In this document: positions 28,501 through 37,231 of the stretch, piece by piece
How positions within the stretch are numbered: position 1 is the first letter of the stretch
How the letters are laid out: each line of letters begins with the position of its first letter
From: an uncultured Treponema sp.
GTDB lineage: Bacteria > Spirochaetota > Spirochaetia > Treponematales > Treponemataceae
Direction: 5' to 3'
DNA: 64,000 nucleotides
Assembly (NCBI GenBank): GCA_910584475.1
Contig: CAJUBD010000002.1
Location: 168,019-232,018 of the forward strand
Position numbers and translations under genes: made by a program
The notes under the pieces: model-generated
Database searches by the model: none
Told to the model about the DNA's origin: nothing
Seen by the model: only the letters and a program-made list of their open reading frames with translations

Positions 28501-28627
28501 GACTGTCGATGTCGGGCATCAATGCAATTGCCGCATCTTTGAGCGTGAAGATTCCTAGAATGCCGAGCAGCACAAAAACTATAAGCGTGAGGACTGGATG
28601 GCGGAGCGTGGTTTTAGTTATGCTCAT
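25502..28627 (-). pseudogene. RND efflux pump interrupted by one in-frame TGA
   Basis: Two frames (28627-27239 and 27211-25502) are really one: after MGQMFK a TGA at 27241-27239 is followed in the same frame by IIFTVVIALVSSLFVAVFLV. The sum, about 1041 codons, is the normal RND length. Features: N-terminal transmembrane helix, periplasmic porter domains with the GSDIKI pattern in the second half, and a six-helix repeat (LILGVGMIVDASIVMIENI), matching acriflavin-resistance-type pumps. The stop falls at the start of the transmembrane helix after porter repeat 1. Downstream sequence is intact, so the mutation looks recent. Confidence 0.85.
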
Positions 28628-29556
28628 TGATTCGCCTCGCTTGAAATGTCCTTGACTTTCGCGCCGTCGCTCAAAGAAGTCTGTCCTTGAATTACGATTC
28701 GGTCGCCTTCTTTTAGTCCGCTGATGATTTGCACTGTGCCGTTCACATTTTCTCCGAGCGTTACTTCGCGTCTCTCTACCGTCGAATCGTCTTTGACGAC
28801 ATAAACGAAAAATTTATCGTTGTAAGTTATAAGCGACTGCGCCGGCATTGTCACCGCGCCCGAATAGTCTTTCGTGAACAAGGTCAATTTCGCGAACATT
28901 CCGGCGTTTATCCTTGAATCGCGCTGGTCGAAATGCAAAATAATTTGCTTCGTGCGGCTTATGGAATCCACGACCGGAGAAATTCGCGTAACTGTCGCGT
29001 CGAACAAAACATCGGGATACGCTTCGACTGAAACTTGCGCTTTCAATCCGGTTCGCAAAAAAGAGACATAGCGTTCGGGAATGTCGGCGGTAATCTGCAA
29101 ATTGTTGATGTCGCCGATTTGCGTGATCGCGCTTGTGGTGGAAACTGTCGTTCCGTTTTTTACAGGAACCGTGATTATGCTGCCCGAAATCGGCGCGTAC
29201 ACAGGCGAACTGTTGTATCTTTCTCCGGGGCGACTCGGATCAATGTAGGCGATGACTTGTCCGCGCCGCACGGTAGAGCCGAGCATCACTTCTGTGGAAA
29301 TTACTTTTCCTGACGTGTCAGGAAAAACCGAGACCGAATTCTGAGACTCGATTTCTCCGTTCGCCGAGATGAAGCCATGCAAAGTCTCTTCGTGGACGAC
29401 TTGCGTAATTACGGAAAATTCAGTGTTGCCGCCACCGCGCCCTCTGCCGTTTTGCGCGGAATCTTTTTTCTTTCCGAATGTGAACGCCCACAAAATTATC
29501 GCGGCGCACAAAACCAGAAAAATTATCAAAACGATTTTAGCTTTTTGTGATTTCAT
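28624..29556 (-). CDS. RND efflux periplasmic adaptor (membrane fusion protein)
   Basis: 310 aa. N-terminal anchor (IVLIIFLVLCAAIILWAF), then lipoyl/barrel-sandwich halves (SVFPDTSGKVISTEVMLGS, VKNGTTVSTTSAITQIGDIN), beta-barrel and membrane-proximal domain (VVKDDSTVERREVTLGENV). It bridges the inner-membrane pump and outer-membrane channel. No long coiled-coil hairpin is present, which fits a short adaptor. It overlaps the pump start by 4 nt and follows tolC by 2 nt. Confidence 0.9.
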   Translation of the reverse strand: MKSQKAKIVLIIFLVLCAAIILWAFTFGKKKDSAQNGRGRGGGNTEFSVITQVVHEETLHGFISANGEIESQNSVSVFPDTSGKVISTEVMLGSTVRRGQVIAYIDPSRPGERYNSSPVYAPISGSIITVPVKNGTTVSTTSAITQIGDINNLQITADIPERYVSFLRTGLKAQVSVEAYPDVLFDATVTRISPVVDSISRTKQIILHFDQRDSRINAGMFAKLTLFTKDYSGAVTMPAQSLITYNDKFFVYVVKDDSTVERREVTLGENVNGTVQIISGLKEGDRIVIQGQTSLSDGAKVKDISSEANQ

Positions 29557-29558
29557 TT

Positions 29559-30917
29559 TTATTCCCCCGAATTTTCTGCCTCGGCATTTAAAAGCGTGCC
29601 GAACGGAATGCCTAAATTATTTTCCAAATTTAAAATTTGAGTCGCGATGTTGTAAGCCTGCTGCTTAAGACTTAGGCGCGCGTTCTCAAGGGAATTTTGC
29701 GCCGAAAGCAATTCGGTATAATTGCGAGTTCCGCGTCCGTAAGCCTCTTGCGTCATTTGATAAGTGCGCTCGGCGAGCCTTTCGCTTGCCTGCAAAGTTT
29801 GAAGCGTCGCGGACATTTGCTCGATGCTTTGTATTGCGCTTTGGGTTTCCACTTGGACGCTGGTTTTCTTGTCTTGAATCTGAAGTTCCAAATCTTTTAT
29901 GTTGTCTTTCGCCGAAGAAATGGCAAGACCTCTTTGTGACCATGGAAAAAGCCCGTCGAGAGGAATGCTTACTGAAAGGCTCAGGCAGCCCCCGTCATTC
30001 GGTCCGCTGCTTTCGGTCAATGGAGTTTTCGCCCAAGTGGGCTGATAGCTCCATCCCGCGCTGATTGTCGGACCGTAAGCCGAAAACCTTGAAGCGAGCA
30101 AACTGTTTTGCGCAATTTCCAAATTTTTTTCAAGGGCGGCAAGTTCCAAATTTTTCGCATCGCTATTCTCAATAAAAGAATGTATGTTTTCGATTTCGCC
30201 TTTGCTGTTAAAATTGGGCTTGAGCGAATTTATTATTTCGTCAAGATTGCCGCTCAAAGCGATTTGCGCGTCTTGTTCCAAGCCGAGCATCTGCTTGAAC
30301 AAAGCCAAATTCTTGTCATGCGTAATCTGCGCGTTTTGCAAAAGCGGAATGTTCCGCTCGTAATTTACTTGGCTTGAAAGAACGTCAATTTCGCTGATCG
30401 CGCCGCGCGAATATTTTCGCTGATTCGTTTGGTACAATGCGCGAGTAGTTTCAAGATTTTGTTCTTGAAGAGAAATGTTTTCTTTTTGATAAAGCAAACC
30501 GTAAAATGCCGAACGCACATTCATCTCGATTGTGCGCCGTGCAGTTTCATAAGAAATTTCGCCCGCTTCATATCGCAACGCCGCGTCCTTTATGTCGGAA
30601 TACAAATTTGTCGAAAGCGTTATCCCGATGCTCGCCTGGATGTACGCCGAATAATTCTCAGCAAAATTGTCATTGTTTTTGGAAAATCCCCCGCCTACCG
30701 AAAGGGAGGGGCTTACGCTATTCCACGAATTTTTCTTCGTGCGTTCTGTCGCGTCCAATTGAATTTGGCTTCTTTTTAGAGAAATGTTGTTTTCTAGTGC
30801 CGTCTGAACCGCGTCTTGGATCGTCATGACAATTTTTGAATCGCCCTCTTGGGAATGCGCGACGATTGACGAAAGTGCGACAAAAAAAATAGCGGCAAAT
30901 ATGCGCTGTGATTTCAT
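29559..30917 (-). CDS. tolC: TolC-family outer-membrane efflux protein
   Basis: 452 aa. Signal peptide (RIFAAIFFVALSSIVAHS). Two OEP repeats rich in coiled-coil heptads; typical segments are AVQTALENNISLKRSQIQLD, then EISYETARRTIEMNVRSAFY near the entrance loops, and AYGRGTRNYTELLSAQNSLE near the end. The family builds the trans-periplasmic exit duct. First gene of tolC-adaptor-pump; GAGGT lies before the start. The pump it would serve carries a stop codon. Confidence 0.9.
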   Translation of the reverse strand: MKSQRIFAAIFFVALSSIVAHSQEGDSKIVMTIQDAVQTALENNISLKRSQIQLDATERTKKNSWNSVSPSLSVGGGFSKNNDNFAENYSAYIQASIGITLSTNLYSDIKDAALRYEAGEISYETARRTIEMNVRSAFYGLLYQKENISLQEQNLETTRALYQTNQRKYSRGAISEIDVLSSQVNYERNIPLLQNAQITHDKNLALFKQMLGLEQDAQIALSGNLDEIINSLKPNFNSKGEIENIHSFIENSDAKNLELAALEKNLEIAQNSLLASRFSAYGPTISAGWSYQPTWAKTPLTESSGPNDGGCLSLSVSIPLDGLFPWSQRGLAISSAKDNIKDLELQIQDKKTSVQVETQSAIQSIEQMSATLQTLQASERLAERTYQMTQEAYGRGTRNYTELLSAQNSLENARLSLKQQAYNIATQILNLENNLGIPFGTLLNAEAENSGE

Positions 30918-31020
30918 AAAGATGAACCTCTATAATGTAAAACCAAAAATTCAATTTTCCGTTACTTGATTTTCGGATTTTTTCAATATGATTTTGACCC
31001 CTTGTTGTCATGCGTTAATG

Positions 31021-31068
31021 TCAATATTGAAATTTTTTGTTGAAAAAATATTGAATTCGTGATATGAT
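31021..31068 (+). promoter_or_regulatory. Promoter toward the Nif11-like gene with an overlapping inverted repeat
   Basis: TTGAAA (31040-31045), 17-bp spacer, TATGAT (31063-31068). The inverted repeat TCAATATT (31021-31028) / AATATTGA (31047-31054) overlaps the -35 box, so a regulator could act here and also on the divergent efflux operon. Transcription from here would give a leader of about 280 nt before 31354, with a D-type hairpin (GAAAGT tgag ACTTTC) near 31120. Confidence 0.6.
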
Positions 31069-31353
31069 TTGTCATGATGAAAATTTAATCATCAAAGGTT
31101 AAATTAAGCTTCAGCAACTCGAAAGTTGAGACTTTCTTTGTCGCAGGAAATTAGGGAAATCAACATACCTCGACGCGAAGCATCAGAGTATGAAGCCTCT
31201 GCACGAATCAAGTTTGCGTTGCAAACTTGCATATTTTATGTGCGTGAGTCGCAACAAGTTTTCGATGTACGCGCTAAAAAGTCAATCGCGATTTTGTACT
31301 GGCAACGAAGTTTCTAGGCTAAACCGTCCTTGGCTTTATTTATGGGAGCGAAA

Positions 31354-31507
31354 AATGAATTTGGGCGAATTGAAAAATAAAATTCTTTCTGACAGCGCAT
31401 TTCAAAGCGAATACGAAAATGCGCTTGATTCCGGGAAACTTGTCGATTGGGCGAAGTCCAAAGGAGTCGACGTTTCGGAAGAGGAATTGGTCAACGCGCT
31501 TCAATAA
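31354..31507 (+). CDS. Nif11-like leader-peptide-type small protein
   Basis: 50 aa with GGGAG before the ATG. NLGELKNKILSDSAFQSEYE, then DSGKLVDWAKSKGVDVSEEEL, fits the Nif11 domain (LeaF..D..f...y..a....k.v..Ak..G.dvseeEl), which serves as a leader for some ribosomally made modified peptides. No core peptide follows and no modifying enzyme is in the window. A hairpin with a 15-bp perfect stem begins inside the stop codon, so the gene may have been truncated by the element. Confidence 0.55.
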
Positions 31508-31968
31508 GCCTTGAATTCGCTTTGCATCATTGCGCGAATTCAAGGCTTGCCACCGTGTTTTCAGCATTCTCGGAAACTGTTCTGGTAACGAGCCGTGAGG
31601 CGAAGTTTCCAGCCTGTTTCCTCGATGTTGAAAATTTAACGGACGTTTAAACTCGTCGCTGAAATGGCGTGACAAGTTTAACTTCGAGTTTGTTTGCACA
31701 AACTCGTTTATCTATTGCGACTTCTCATTTCATTGCGAAGTCGCGTTTTCAACATTCTCGGAAACTTATGTTTCCTCAATGTTGAAAATTTAACGGAGGT
31801 TTAAAGTTAGCGTCTGAAATGTTGCCGCTAACTTTAACTTCGAGTTTGTCGGTGCGGAGCACCTTACCGAAAACTCGCCATCTACTGCGATTTTTCATTT
31901 CATTGCAAAATCGCGTTTTTTGAATAGCGAAAAACTTGAAACTTTTTCGCTATTCAAAAATTAAAGGA
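31506..31968 (+). repeat. Modular hairpin element, copy with two complete units
   Basis: Order: C-type hairpin 31506-31548 (15-bp perfect stem), degenerate D, then two full units. Unit 1: A 31649-31679 (loop GCTGAAATGGCGT), B 31685-31706, C 31717-31744 (GCGACTTC/GAAGTCGC, loop TCATTTCATTGC), D 31746-31788 (outer and inner stems). Unit 2: A 31803-31835 (AAAGTTAGCG/CGCTAACTTT), B 31841-31877, C 31887-31914 (GCGATTTT/AAAATCGC, same loop), D 31917-31960 (18-bp perfect stem). The unit period is about 150 bp and each unit starts with GGANGTTTAAA. It fills the whole gap between the Nif11-like gene and the EAL gene. Confidence 0.9.
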
Positions 31969-31988
31969 ATAGTTTTTATTAATAAAAT

Positions 31989-34280
31989 ATGAGACAAAAA
32001 ACTACTGAAAAGTCCAAACTTCCTCATGGGCGAATAGAAGCGGTGGCGGGGATTTGTATTTCCATAGTCGCGATTGCCATTGTCATAATAGGAATTTTCG
32101 TCATCGCGGAATTGTGCATAGCGAAAAGCAATGTTCGCGAATTTTACTCGGAAATATGCAATGATCTTGTGGCGCGCCACGCAGACTATATGGAGGGGTT
32201 TCTCAAGGACTATTTCAATGATTTGGATGAATTCGCAAAATCCGAAGAATTGAAAAGCGGCGATGCGGAACGCGCCGTGAATTTCCTGCGGAAAAAGAAT
32301 CCCGTGATGAGGATTCAGGTAAACGATATTTTCTACGCCGCGAACGACGGAAAGGCGACTTCCGTTCTTGGGCAAAAAGTCGATATTTCTGGCACTGAAT
32401 TCTTCAAGAACATCATCCAATCCGATGTTCCTTATGTGCTCTCGCTTTTCGATTTGGAGTCTTTTTCCGAAGATGAATACGCCATCGCGAAAAATGTTAT
32501 TGGAAAAGGCGGCGAGATTGTGGCGACCGTCTTCTATGCGCTACGGCTCGCGACTATAGAATCTCCGATTTCGGGAATGGATTCAAGCGATATGTTTTTT
32601 GGCTTTGCCATGACCGAAGAAGGGAATTTTATCGTTCCGATTAATCATGAATCCATTTTAAATAGAACGAGCGAATTTTTGAGCGAAGAGGAAATTTATT
32701 TAAATAGTACTTTCTTAAAAAAAATCTCGGACATGAAGAAGGGTTCTTTTATATTTAAAATAAAAAATTATCCGGATGAATTTGTGGTGTGGAAAAAAAT
32801 TGCCCAAACCAATTGTATAATTGCCGTGGACGCGCCTCTCAATAGAATAGACTCTTCGACCGCGGTTTTCAAAAACAGCATAATCATAATTTGCGCTTTG
32901 TTCATTTTCTTCGTCATCGTGGCGGCCGTTTTCGTTTTTGCTGTTTTCTTAAAACGAATTTCTTCGCACCGCCTTACCTTGCAGGAAACTGCCAGCTTCG
33001 ACGAACTTACGGGTTTGTGGACTGAATTTCATTTTGAAGAAGAGGCTGAAAAACTTTTCAAGGAAAATCCTAAGCAAAATTATATGATCTTGGGACTCGA
33101 CATTCGCGGATTCAGAATCGTGCAACAAACCGAAGGAATAGCCACCGCGAACGAACAGCTGATTCTGCTTTCGCGCAGGCTATACGAAATCGCGCGCGAA
33201 AAAAATGGAATCGTCGCTCGCGGACACATAGATCATTTTTATTTGATGTATCCGATTTCTGACAGCGAAAGCGCACTCAGAGAATTTGACTCGCTTTTGT
33301 ACAACGGAAATTTCCTTGCGGGGCGCGCTTGCGAGCTTATTCCCACGAAGGCGGGAATCGTTTTCGCCGGAAAAAATTACGAACGCGATACGATTCAAAA
33401 TCTCATAGGCAAGACAAGTTACGCCAAGCACATGGTTCAGGACAATTTACTGAAAAATTATTCTGTTTATGACAGCAGCATGGAAACGCGTATTCTCAAT
33501 GAAAAGCGAATCGAACGCTATATTCCCATCGCCTTCGCGCACGATGAATTCTATGTCGTCTATCAGCCGAAAATAAATTTGAGCGACGAAAAAATTATCG
33601 GCGCGGAAGCGTTGGTGCGATGGAAATCTGCCGAACTCGGCACCATCACGCCCGACAATTTCATTCCTCTTTTCGAGCGCAACGGCTATATAAATCGCCT
33701 TGACTTTTATGTCTATCAAAAAGTTTTTGAATTCATGGAAGTACGGATTGCGGAGGGAAAGCCGCTTGTTCCGATTTCGATGAATATGTCGAGATTTCAT
33801 CTGAATGATGAAAGGTTCGTGACGAACTTCTCAAATCTTTTTCGCAGTTACAACATTCCGCCGCAAATGATTGAAGTGGAAATCATCGAACGTTCGCTGG
33901 GCGTGGCGGATGACCGTGCGCGCGAGGTGGCGGAACAACTTCATGAAAAGGGCTTCCGTGTCGCCATCGATGATTTCGGTACGGGCGAATCTTCGCTGAG
34001 CTTGATCTCGAAAATTCCCGCCGATATTTTAAAACTTGACCGCAAGTTTATGCTGGGCGTTCAACATGCTTCGTCTTCTTCCGACAGCGAATTCAAAGTG
34101 GTGAAGCAAATTGTGGAAATGGCGCGACAACTCGGCAAGGAAACGATTTGCGAGGGTGTGGAAACTGAACAGCAAATAAATTTCTTGCGTTCGATAAACT
34201 GCAATTATGTTCAGGGATTTTTCTATTCAAAGCCGCTTGAGGAAAAAGATTTCGTCGAATATTTGGAGCGACATTTGTGA
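31989..34280 (+). CDS. Membrane-bound cyclic-di-GMP phosphodiesterase (EAL) with degenerate GGDEF
   Basis: 763 aa. One N-terminal and one mid-protein transmembrane helix (about residues 17-42 and 298-322) frame an extracytoplasmic sensor domain of Cache type. The GGDEF domain (FDELTGLWTEFHFEEEAE..) has RGHIDHF in place of GGDEF, so it should not make c-di-GMP. The EAL domain is complete: EALVRW, the metal-binding N in SMNMSR, EIIERSLG, the IDDFGTGESSLS loop, KLDRKF and the E of CEGVETEQQ. It should hydrolyse c-di-GMP in response to an outside signal. A TATTAA box 6 nt before the ATG hints at a leaderless start. Confidence 0.9.
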   Translation: MRQKTTEKSKLPHGRIEAVAGICISIVAIAIVIIGIFVIAELCIAKSNVREFYSEICNDLVARHADYMEGFLKDYFNDLDEFAKSEELKSGDAERAVNFLRKKNPVMRIQVNDIFYAANDGKATSVLGQKVDISGTEFFKNIIQSDVPYVLSLFDLESFSEDEYAIAKNVIGKGGEIVATVFYALRLATIESPISGMDSSDMFFGFAMTEEGNFIVPINHESILNRTSEFLSEEEIYLNSTFLKKISDMKKGSFIFKIKNYPDEFVVWKKIAQTNCIIAVDAPLNRIDSSTAVFKNSIIIICALFIFFVIVAAVFVFAVFLKRISSHRLTLQETASFDELTGLWTEFHFEEEAEKLFKENPKQNYMILGLDIRGFRIVQQTEGIATANEQLILLSRRLYEIAREKNGIVARGHIDHFYLMYPISDSESALREFDSLLYNGNFLAGRACELIPTKAGIVFAGKNYERDTIQNLIGKTSYAKHMVQDNLLKNYSVYDSSMETRILNEKRIERYIPIAFAHDEFYVVYQPKINLSDEKIIGAEALVRWKSAELGTITPDNFIPLFERNGYINRLDFYVYQKVFEFMEVRIAEGKPLVPISMNMSRFHLNDERFVTNFSNLFRSYNIPPQMIEVEIIERSLGVADDRAREVAEQLHEKGFRVAIDDFGTGESSLSLISKIPADILKLDRKFMLGVQHASSSSDSEFKVVKQIVEMARQLGKETICEGVETEQQINFLRSINCNYVQGFFYSKPLEEKDFVEYLERHL

Positions 34281-35455
34281 TGCGCGAAGGAAACGTTACG
34301 AAAAAAATCTACACGGCGGCCGTGGTAGGAACTGGACGAATCGGCTTTACGCTCGGTTTCGACAAAAAGCGCGAGCAGCCCGCTAGCCACACGATGGCTT
34401 TGAATGCGAATCCGCAAGTAAAAATAATTGCGGGCGTGGACAAAAATCTGGAGAGCCTTTCCAAATGGAAAGAGTACAATCCAAGCGCGAGCACATTCGA
34501 AAGCGTCGAAAAAATGTACGAAGCGTTCGCGGAATGCGGCGATAAGGATCACTGCGATGGAAAGCGCATCGGGAAAAACGCGCAGAATTGTGCTCCTGAC
34601 ATCGTTGTGGTGGCGGTGAACGAGAACGCGCATTTGTCGGTCGCGCTTGAAGTGATTTCGCATAGACCGCGCCTTTTGATTTTGGAAAAGCCGGTCGCGC
34701 TGAATTTGCATGAAGCAGAAAAAATTCGCCGTGCCTCGAAAAAATTTTCCGTGCCGATTTTGGTAAACCACGAGCGACGATTCGCGCTGGACTGGAACGC
34801 CGCCGCAGAGTACGCGAAGAAAATTGGCGACATACAATGCATGTCCGCGCGGCTTTTTTCGGGAATGCGACTTTACGACCCTGACGCGGAATCAACAGGC
34901 GGCTACAGTTTGATTCACGACGGAACGCATTTGGCGGACATAGTGCTTTTTTTGCTCGAGGCGATTCAAGAAAATTTCGGCGGAAAATCCGATGGAAAAA
35001 ATGTCGGCGTGATTTTGAAAAAACCAAGTTTGAGCGGAATTGTTTTCGACAAGGAAAACAAAAAAATAGTGCGAAATTTATGTGCGCATTATGCGACGAA
35101 ATTCTGTCCGAGCGTGAATTTGGAAATGAGCGGGCGCAGCAGATTTTTTGGATTTGAAGTGGACATAATAGGAACAGAAGGAAGAATTTTCATAGGCAAC
35201 GGCTTCGCCAAATTTTTTCGTCGTGCGGAATCGAAATTGTATTCGGGATTTTTTTCGCTTGAGGGAGACTCGCAAATCGTTTTGCCGAAAAAAGGCGGCC
35301 GCATACAGACTGGCTACTTCGCGAATATGGTGCAAAACGCCGTGGATTTTTTGGATGGCCGTGCTCCGCTCAAGTCCACACTGCAAACGGGTACGAATGC
35401 GCTTAAAGTCTTGGATGAGATAAAAACGCTTTTGACGCGTGAGGCGAGCGTTTGA
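34280..35455 (+). CDS. Gfo/Idh/MocA-family oxidoreductase
   Basis: 391 aa from the ATG at 34280, which overlaps the EAL stop codon (TGATG); a GTG 3 nt earlier is possible. N-terminal Rossmann fold AAVVGTGRIGFTLGF, then the EKPVALN motif (catalytic Lys) and HERRFALDWNAA. STGGYSLIHDGTHLADIVLF is the second-domain signature with the likely catalytic His. These enzymes oxidise or epimerise sugars with NAD(P). Coupled to the EAL gene, so perhaps linked to envelope sugars; substrate unknown. Confidence 0.82.
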   Translation: MREGNVTKKIYTAAVVGTGRIGFTLGFDKKREQPASHTMALNANPQVKIIAGVDKNLESLSKWKEYNPSASTFESVEKMYEAFAECGDKDHCDGKRIGKNAQNCAPDIVVVAVNENAHLSVALEVISHRPRLLILEKPVALNLHEAEKIRRASKKFSVPILVNHERRFALDWNAAAEYAKKIGDIQCMSARLFSGMRLYDPDAESTGGYSLIHDGTHLADIVLFLLEAIQENFGGKSDGKNVGVILKKPSLSGIVFDKENKKIVRNLCAHYATKFCPSVNLEMSGRSRFFGFEVDIIGTEGRIFIGNGFAKFFRRAESKLYSGFFSLEGDSQIVLPKKGGRIQTGYFANMVQNAVDFLDGRAPLKSTLQTGTNALKVLDEIKTLLTREASV

Positions 35456-35469
35456 ATGTGTCGCGCCAT

Positions 35470-35554
35470 TTTTAACTTCGAGATTGTCAGCGCAAACTCG
35501 CTTGTTCACTGTCATTTTTCGTTTCACTGCGAGACGATGTTCTTATAACGGAGG
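35470..35554 (+). repeat. Partial modular hairpin element
   Basis: TTTAACTTCGAG..AAACTCG (B, 35479-35500) is followed by a decayed C module with the loop TTTCGTTTCACTGC and by AACGGAGGT, the unit-boundary motif. The A and D hairpins are lost. Confidence 0.6.
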
Positions 35555-35571
35555 TATTATATTAAAATACG

Positions 35572-36131
35572 ATGAAGTACAAAAATTATATTGGCAGTTT
35601 GAATTTCTCTGAGAACGACGGACTTTTTTTTGGAAAAGTGCAAGGAATAAAACAGCTGATTTCTTACGAACATTTAAAATCAGCAACTGAAATTGCGTTG
35701 CTGATTTTAATACGAGTTTTTTTCAAAAACTCGCGATTTACTGCCCGCTCGCGCGGGCTAATTAAGCGTTCTCGGAAGTTGAAACTTCCTGCGGTGCTTA
35801 ATTTTAAGGAAGGTTTAAAATCCGCGCTGAAATGGCGCACGGATTTTAATCTCGAGTTTTGTTCCAAAACTCGCCATTTACTGCGATTTCTCACTTCGTT
35901 GCAAAATCGCGTTTTCAGCAATTCCCGAATTTGACAATTCGCTCATTGCTGAAAATTAAGGAAGGAAAAAACGCGAGGGAATTGCGCTCCGAACTAGAAA
36001 CGACTTACAAAGGCGGTTTCAATTTTCGCATTTCTCTTGAACTTCACAAAAGGGCGGCGGTCTATGCGATTCAGCATAATACAACTTTGAACATTTGCGT
36101 GGAAAAAACTTTGCAAAAAGCATTCAGATAA
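35572..36131 (+). pseudogene. hicB: hicB antitoxin gene split by a hairpin element
   Basis: The 5' part reads MKYKNYIGSLNFSENDGLFF, then GKVQGIKQLISYE, ending at GAA 35668-35670. The 3' part resumes at GAA 35961-35963: EGKNARELRSELETTYKG then GFNFRISLELHKRAAVYAIQ. Joined across the 293-bp insertion the frame is continuous and matches the HicB pattern, an RNase-H-like N-terminus followed by a ribbon-helix-helix-like DNA-binding end (RISLELHKRAA). About 20 residues before YKG seem also to be missing. No hicA toxin is visible beside it. Confidence 0.8.
35671..35963 (+). repeat. 293-bp two-unit hairpin element inserted in hicB
   Basis: Unit I: A 35676-35708 (12-bp perfect stem, loop TGAAATTGC), B 35713-35733, C 35743-35758 (GCCCGC tcgc GCGGGC), D 35761-35802. 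Unit II: A 35817-35847 (AAAATCCG/CGGATTTT), B 35853-35873, C 35883-35910, D 35912-35955. It is bounded by GAA on both sides. The copy at 55970-56262 has the same two units in the opposite order and the opposite orientation. Confidence 0.9.
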
Positions 36132-36148
36132 AATCAAGGCGAATTAAA

Positions 36149-37198
36149 ATGAAAAACAATATCGAAACGATAAAACAGAAAATCGAACTCATCTTGCGGC
36201 GCGAACTTCCCGATGTTCCTTCCGCCGCTTGGCTTGAAGAAAATTTCGGTGCGCTTGATTGCGTGGAGCAAAAACATTTGTGCAACATTCTAGAACCTAC
36301 TCGTTCGCTTGTACGGCAAGGCGGAAAAAGGTGGCGTCCTTTGCTTTTGGTTTTGTGCGCGAAAATGGCGACTTTGGACGAGCGGAAAATCGAAAATGCT
36401 TTTCGTCTCACTCCGCTTTTGGAATTCGTCCATACCGCGAGTTTGATTCATGACGACATCGAAGACCGAGCCACGGAACGGCGAGGAAAGCCTTGCGCCT
36501 ACATTTCCTATGGACTTGATGTCGCGCTCAATGCGGGAAGTTGGCTTTACTTTAAGGCGGCTTCTTGCATCAATTCCATCGAGGCGGACGACGTGCAAAA
36601 AAAACTTTTCTACGATTTGTACGCCGAGGAATTGAGGCGGCTTCATTTGGGTCAGGCGATGGACATTGCATGGCACAACGCGAACGATTTTTTTCCGAGC
36701 GTCAAAGAATATTCGCAAATGGTTCGATGCAAAACCGGAACGCTTTCTTGCCTTGCGGCGAAAATCGGATTTATGGCGGGTGGCGCGGAAATGCGAACCA
36801 TTGAACGGGCGGGAATTATTGCCGCGCAGATTGGAGAAGGCTTTCAAGTTTTGGATGATGTCCAAAATCTCACGAGCGGAAATCCCGGGAAAAAACGTGG
36901 CGACGACATCGTGGAAGGAAAGAAGTCCCTTCCCGTTTTGATTTGCGTGGAAAATTTTCCTGACGCGAAAGATAAAATATCCTCGCTTTTTGAGCGCGCC
37001 AAAGTCGAAGGAATAGAAAGCCCTGCCGTAGAGGATGCTATAAAAATCCTTGAAAATTCTGGCGCGATAAAAAATGCGTTTGATTACGGAAGTGAACTTA
37101 TTCGGGAAAAAACGCTTGAACTAACTTCGATTTTGAGCGATAATAGAAGCGGCGCGCGTGAAATGCTCTCAAAAATTTTTGAAAACATTCAGCGCTAG
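36149..37198 (+). CDS. Polyprenyl (geranylgeranyl/farnesyl-type) diphosphate synthase
   Basis: 349 aa from the ATG at 36149. First Asp-rich motif HDDIEDRATERRGKP binds the allylic diphosphate. FQVLDDVQNLTSGNPGKKRG is the second motif, of the DDxxN form seen in some spirochaete and eukaryote-type enzymes. VRQGGKRWRPLL is the IPP-binding basic region. It elongates isoprenoids for quinone or carrier-lipid synthesis; chain length cannot be told from sequence alone. The gene follows the hicB remnant closely and is not its partner. Confidence 0.88.
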   Translation: MKNNIETIKQKIELILRRELPDVPSAAWLEENFGALDCVEQKHLCNILEPTRSLVRQGGKRWRPLLLVLCAKMATLDERKIENAFRLTPLLEFVHTASLIHDDIEDRATERRGKPCAYISYGLDVALNAGSWLYFKAASCINSIEADDVQKKLFYDLYAEELRRLHLGQAMDIAWHNANDFFPSVKEYSQMVRCKTGTLSCLAAKIGFMAGGAEMRTIERAGIIAAQIGEGFQVLDDVQNLTSGNPGKKRGDDIVEGKKSLPVLICVENFPDAKDKISSLFERAKVEGIESPAVEDAIKILENSGAIKNAFDYGSELIREKTLELTSILSDNRSGAREMLSKIFENIQR

Positions 37199-37231
37199 CC
37201 ATTTGAAAATCGAAAGCAAGTGGGCGGGTGT

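Noticed and set aside
31506..31968. Integron cassette array with attC sites
   Set aside because: Hairpins with variable stems recall attC, but unit ends show GTTTAAA..TTTAAC in the wrong polarity for the RYYYAAC..GTTRRRY pair, units have no ORFs, and no integrase is in the window. Still worth a formal attC model search.
35743..35758. Rho-independent terminators to explain the hairpins
   Set aside because: None of the modules has a following T run, they occur in series and on both strands, and they interrupt genes.
35859..35960. Coding sequence running through the hairpin element (MFQNSPFTAISHF..)
   Set aside because: The same open text occurs in the other copy and comes from the hairpin arms; only the part after 35961 matches HicB.
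36290..36865. Antisense open frame opposite the prenyl synthase
   Set aside because: A shadow frame; no promoter or start signal, and the composition is not protein-like.
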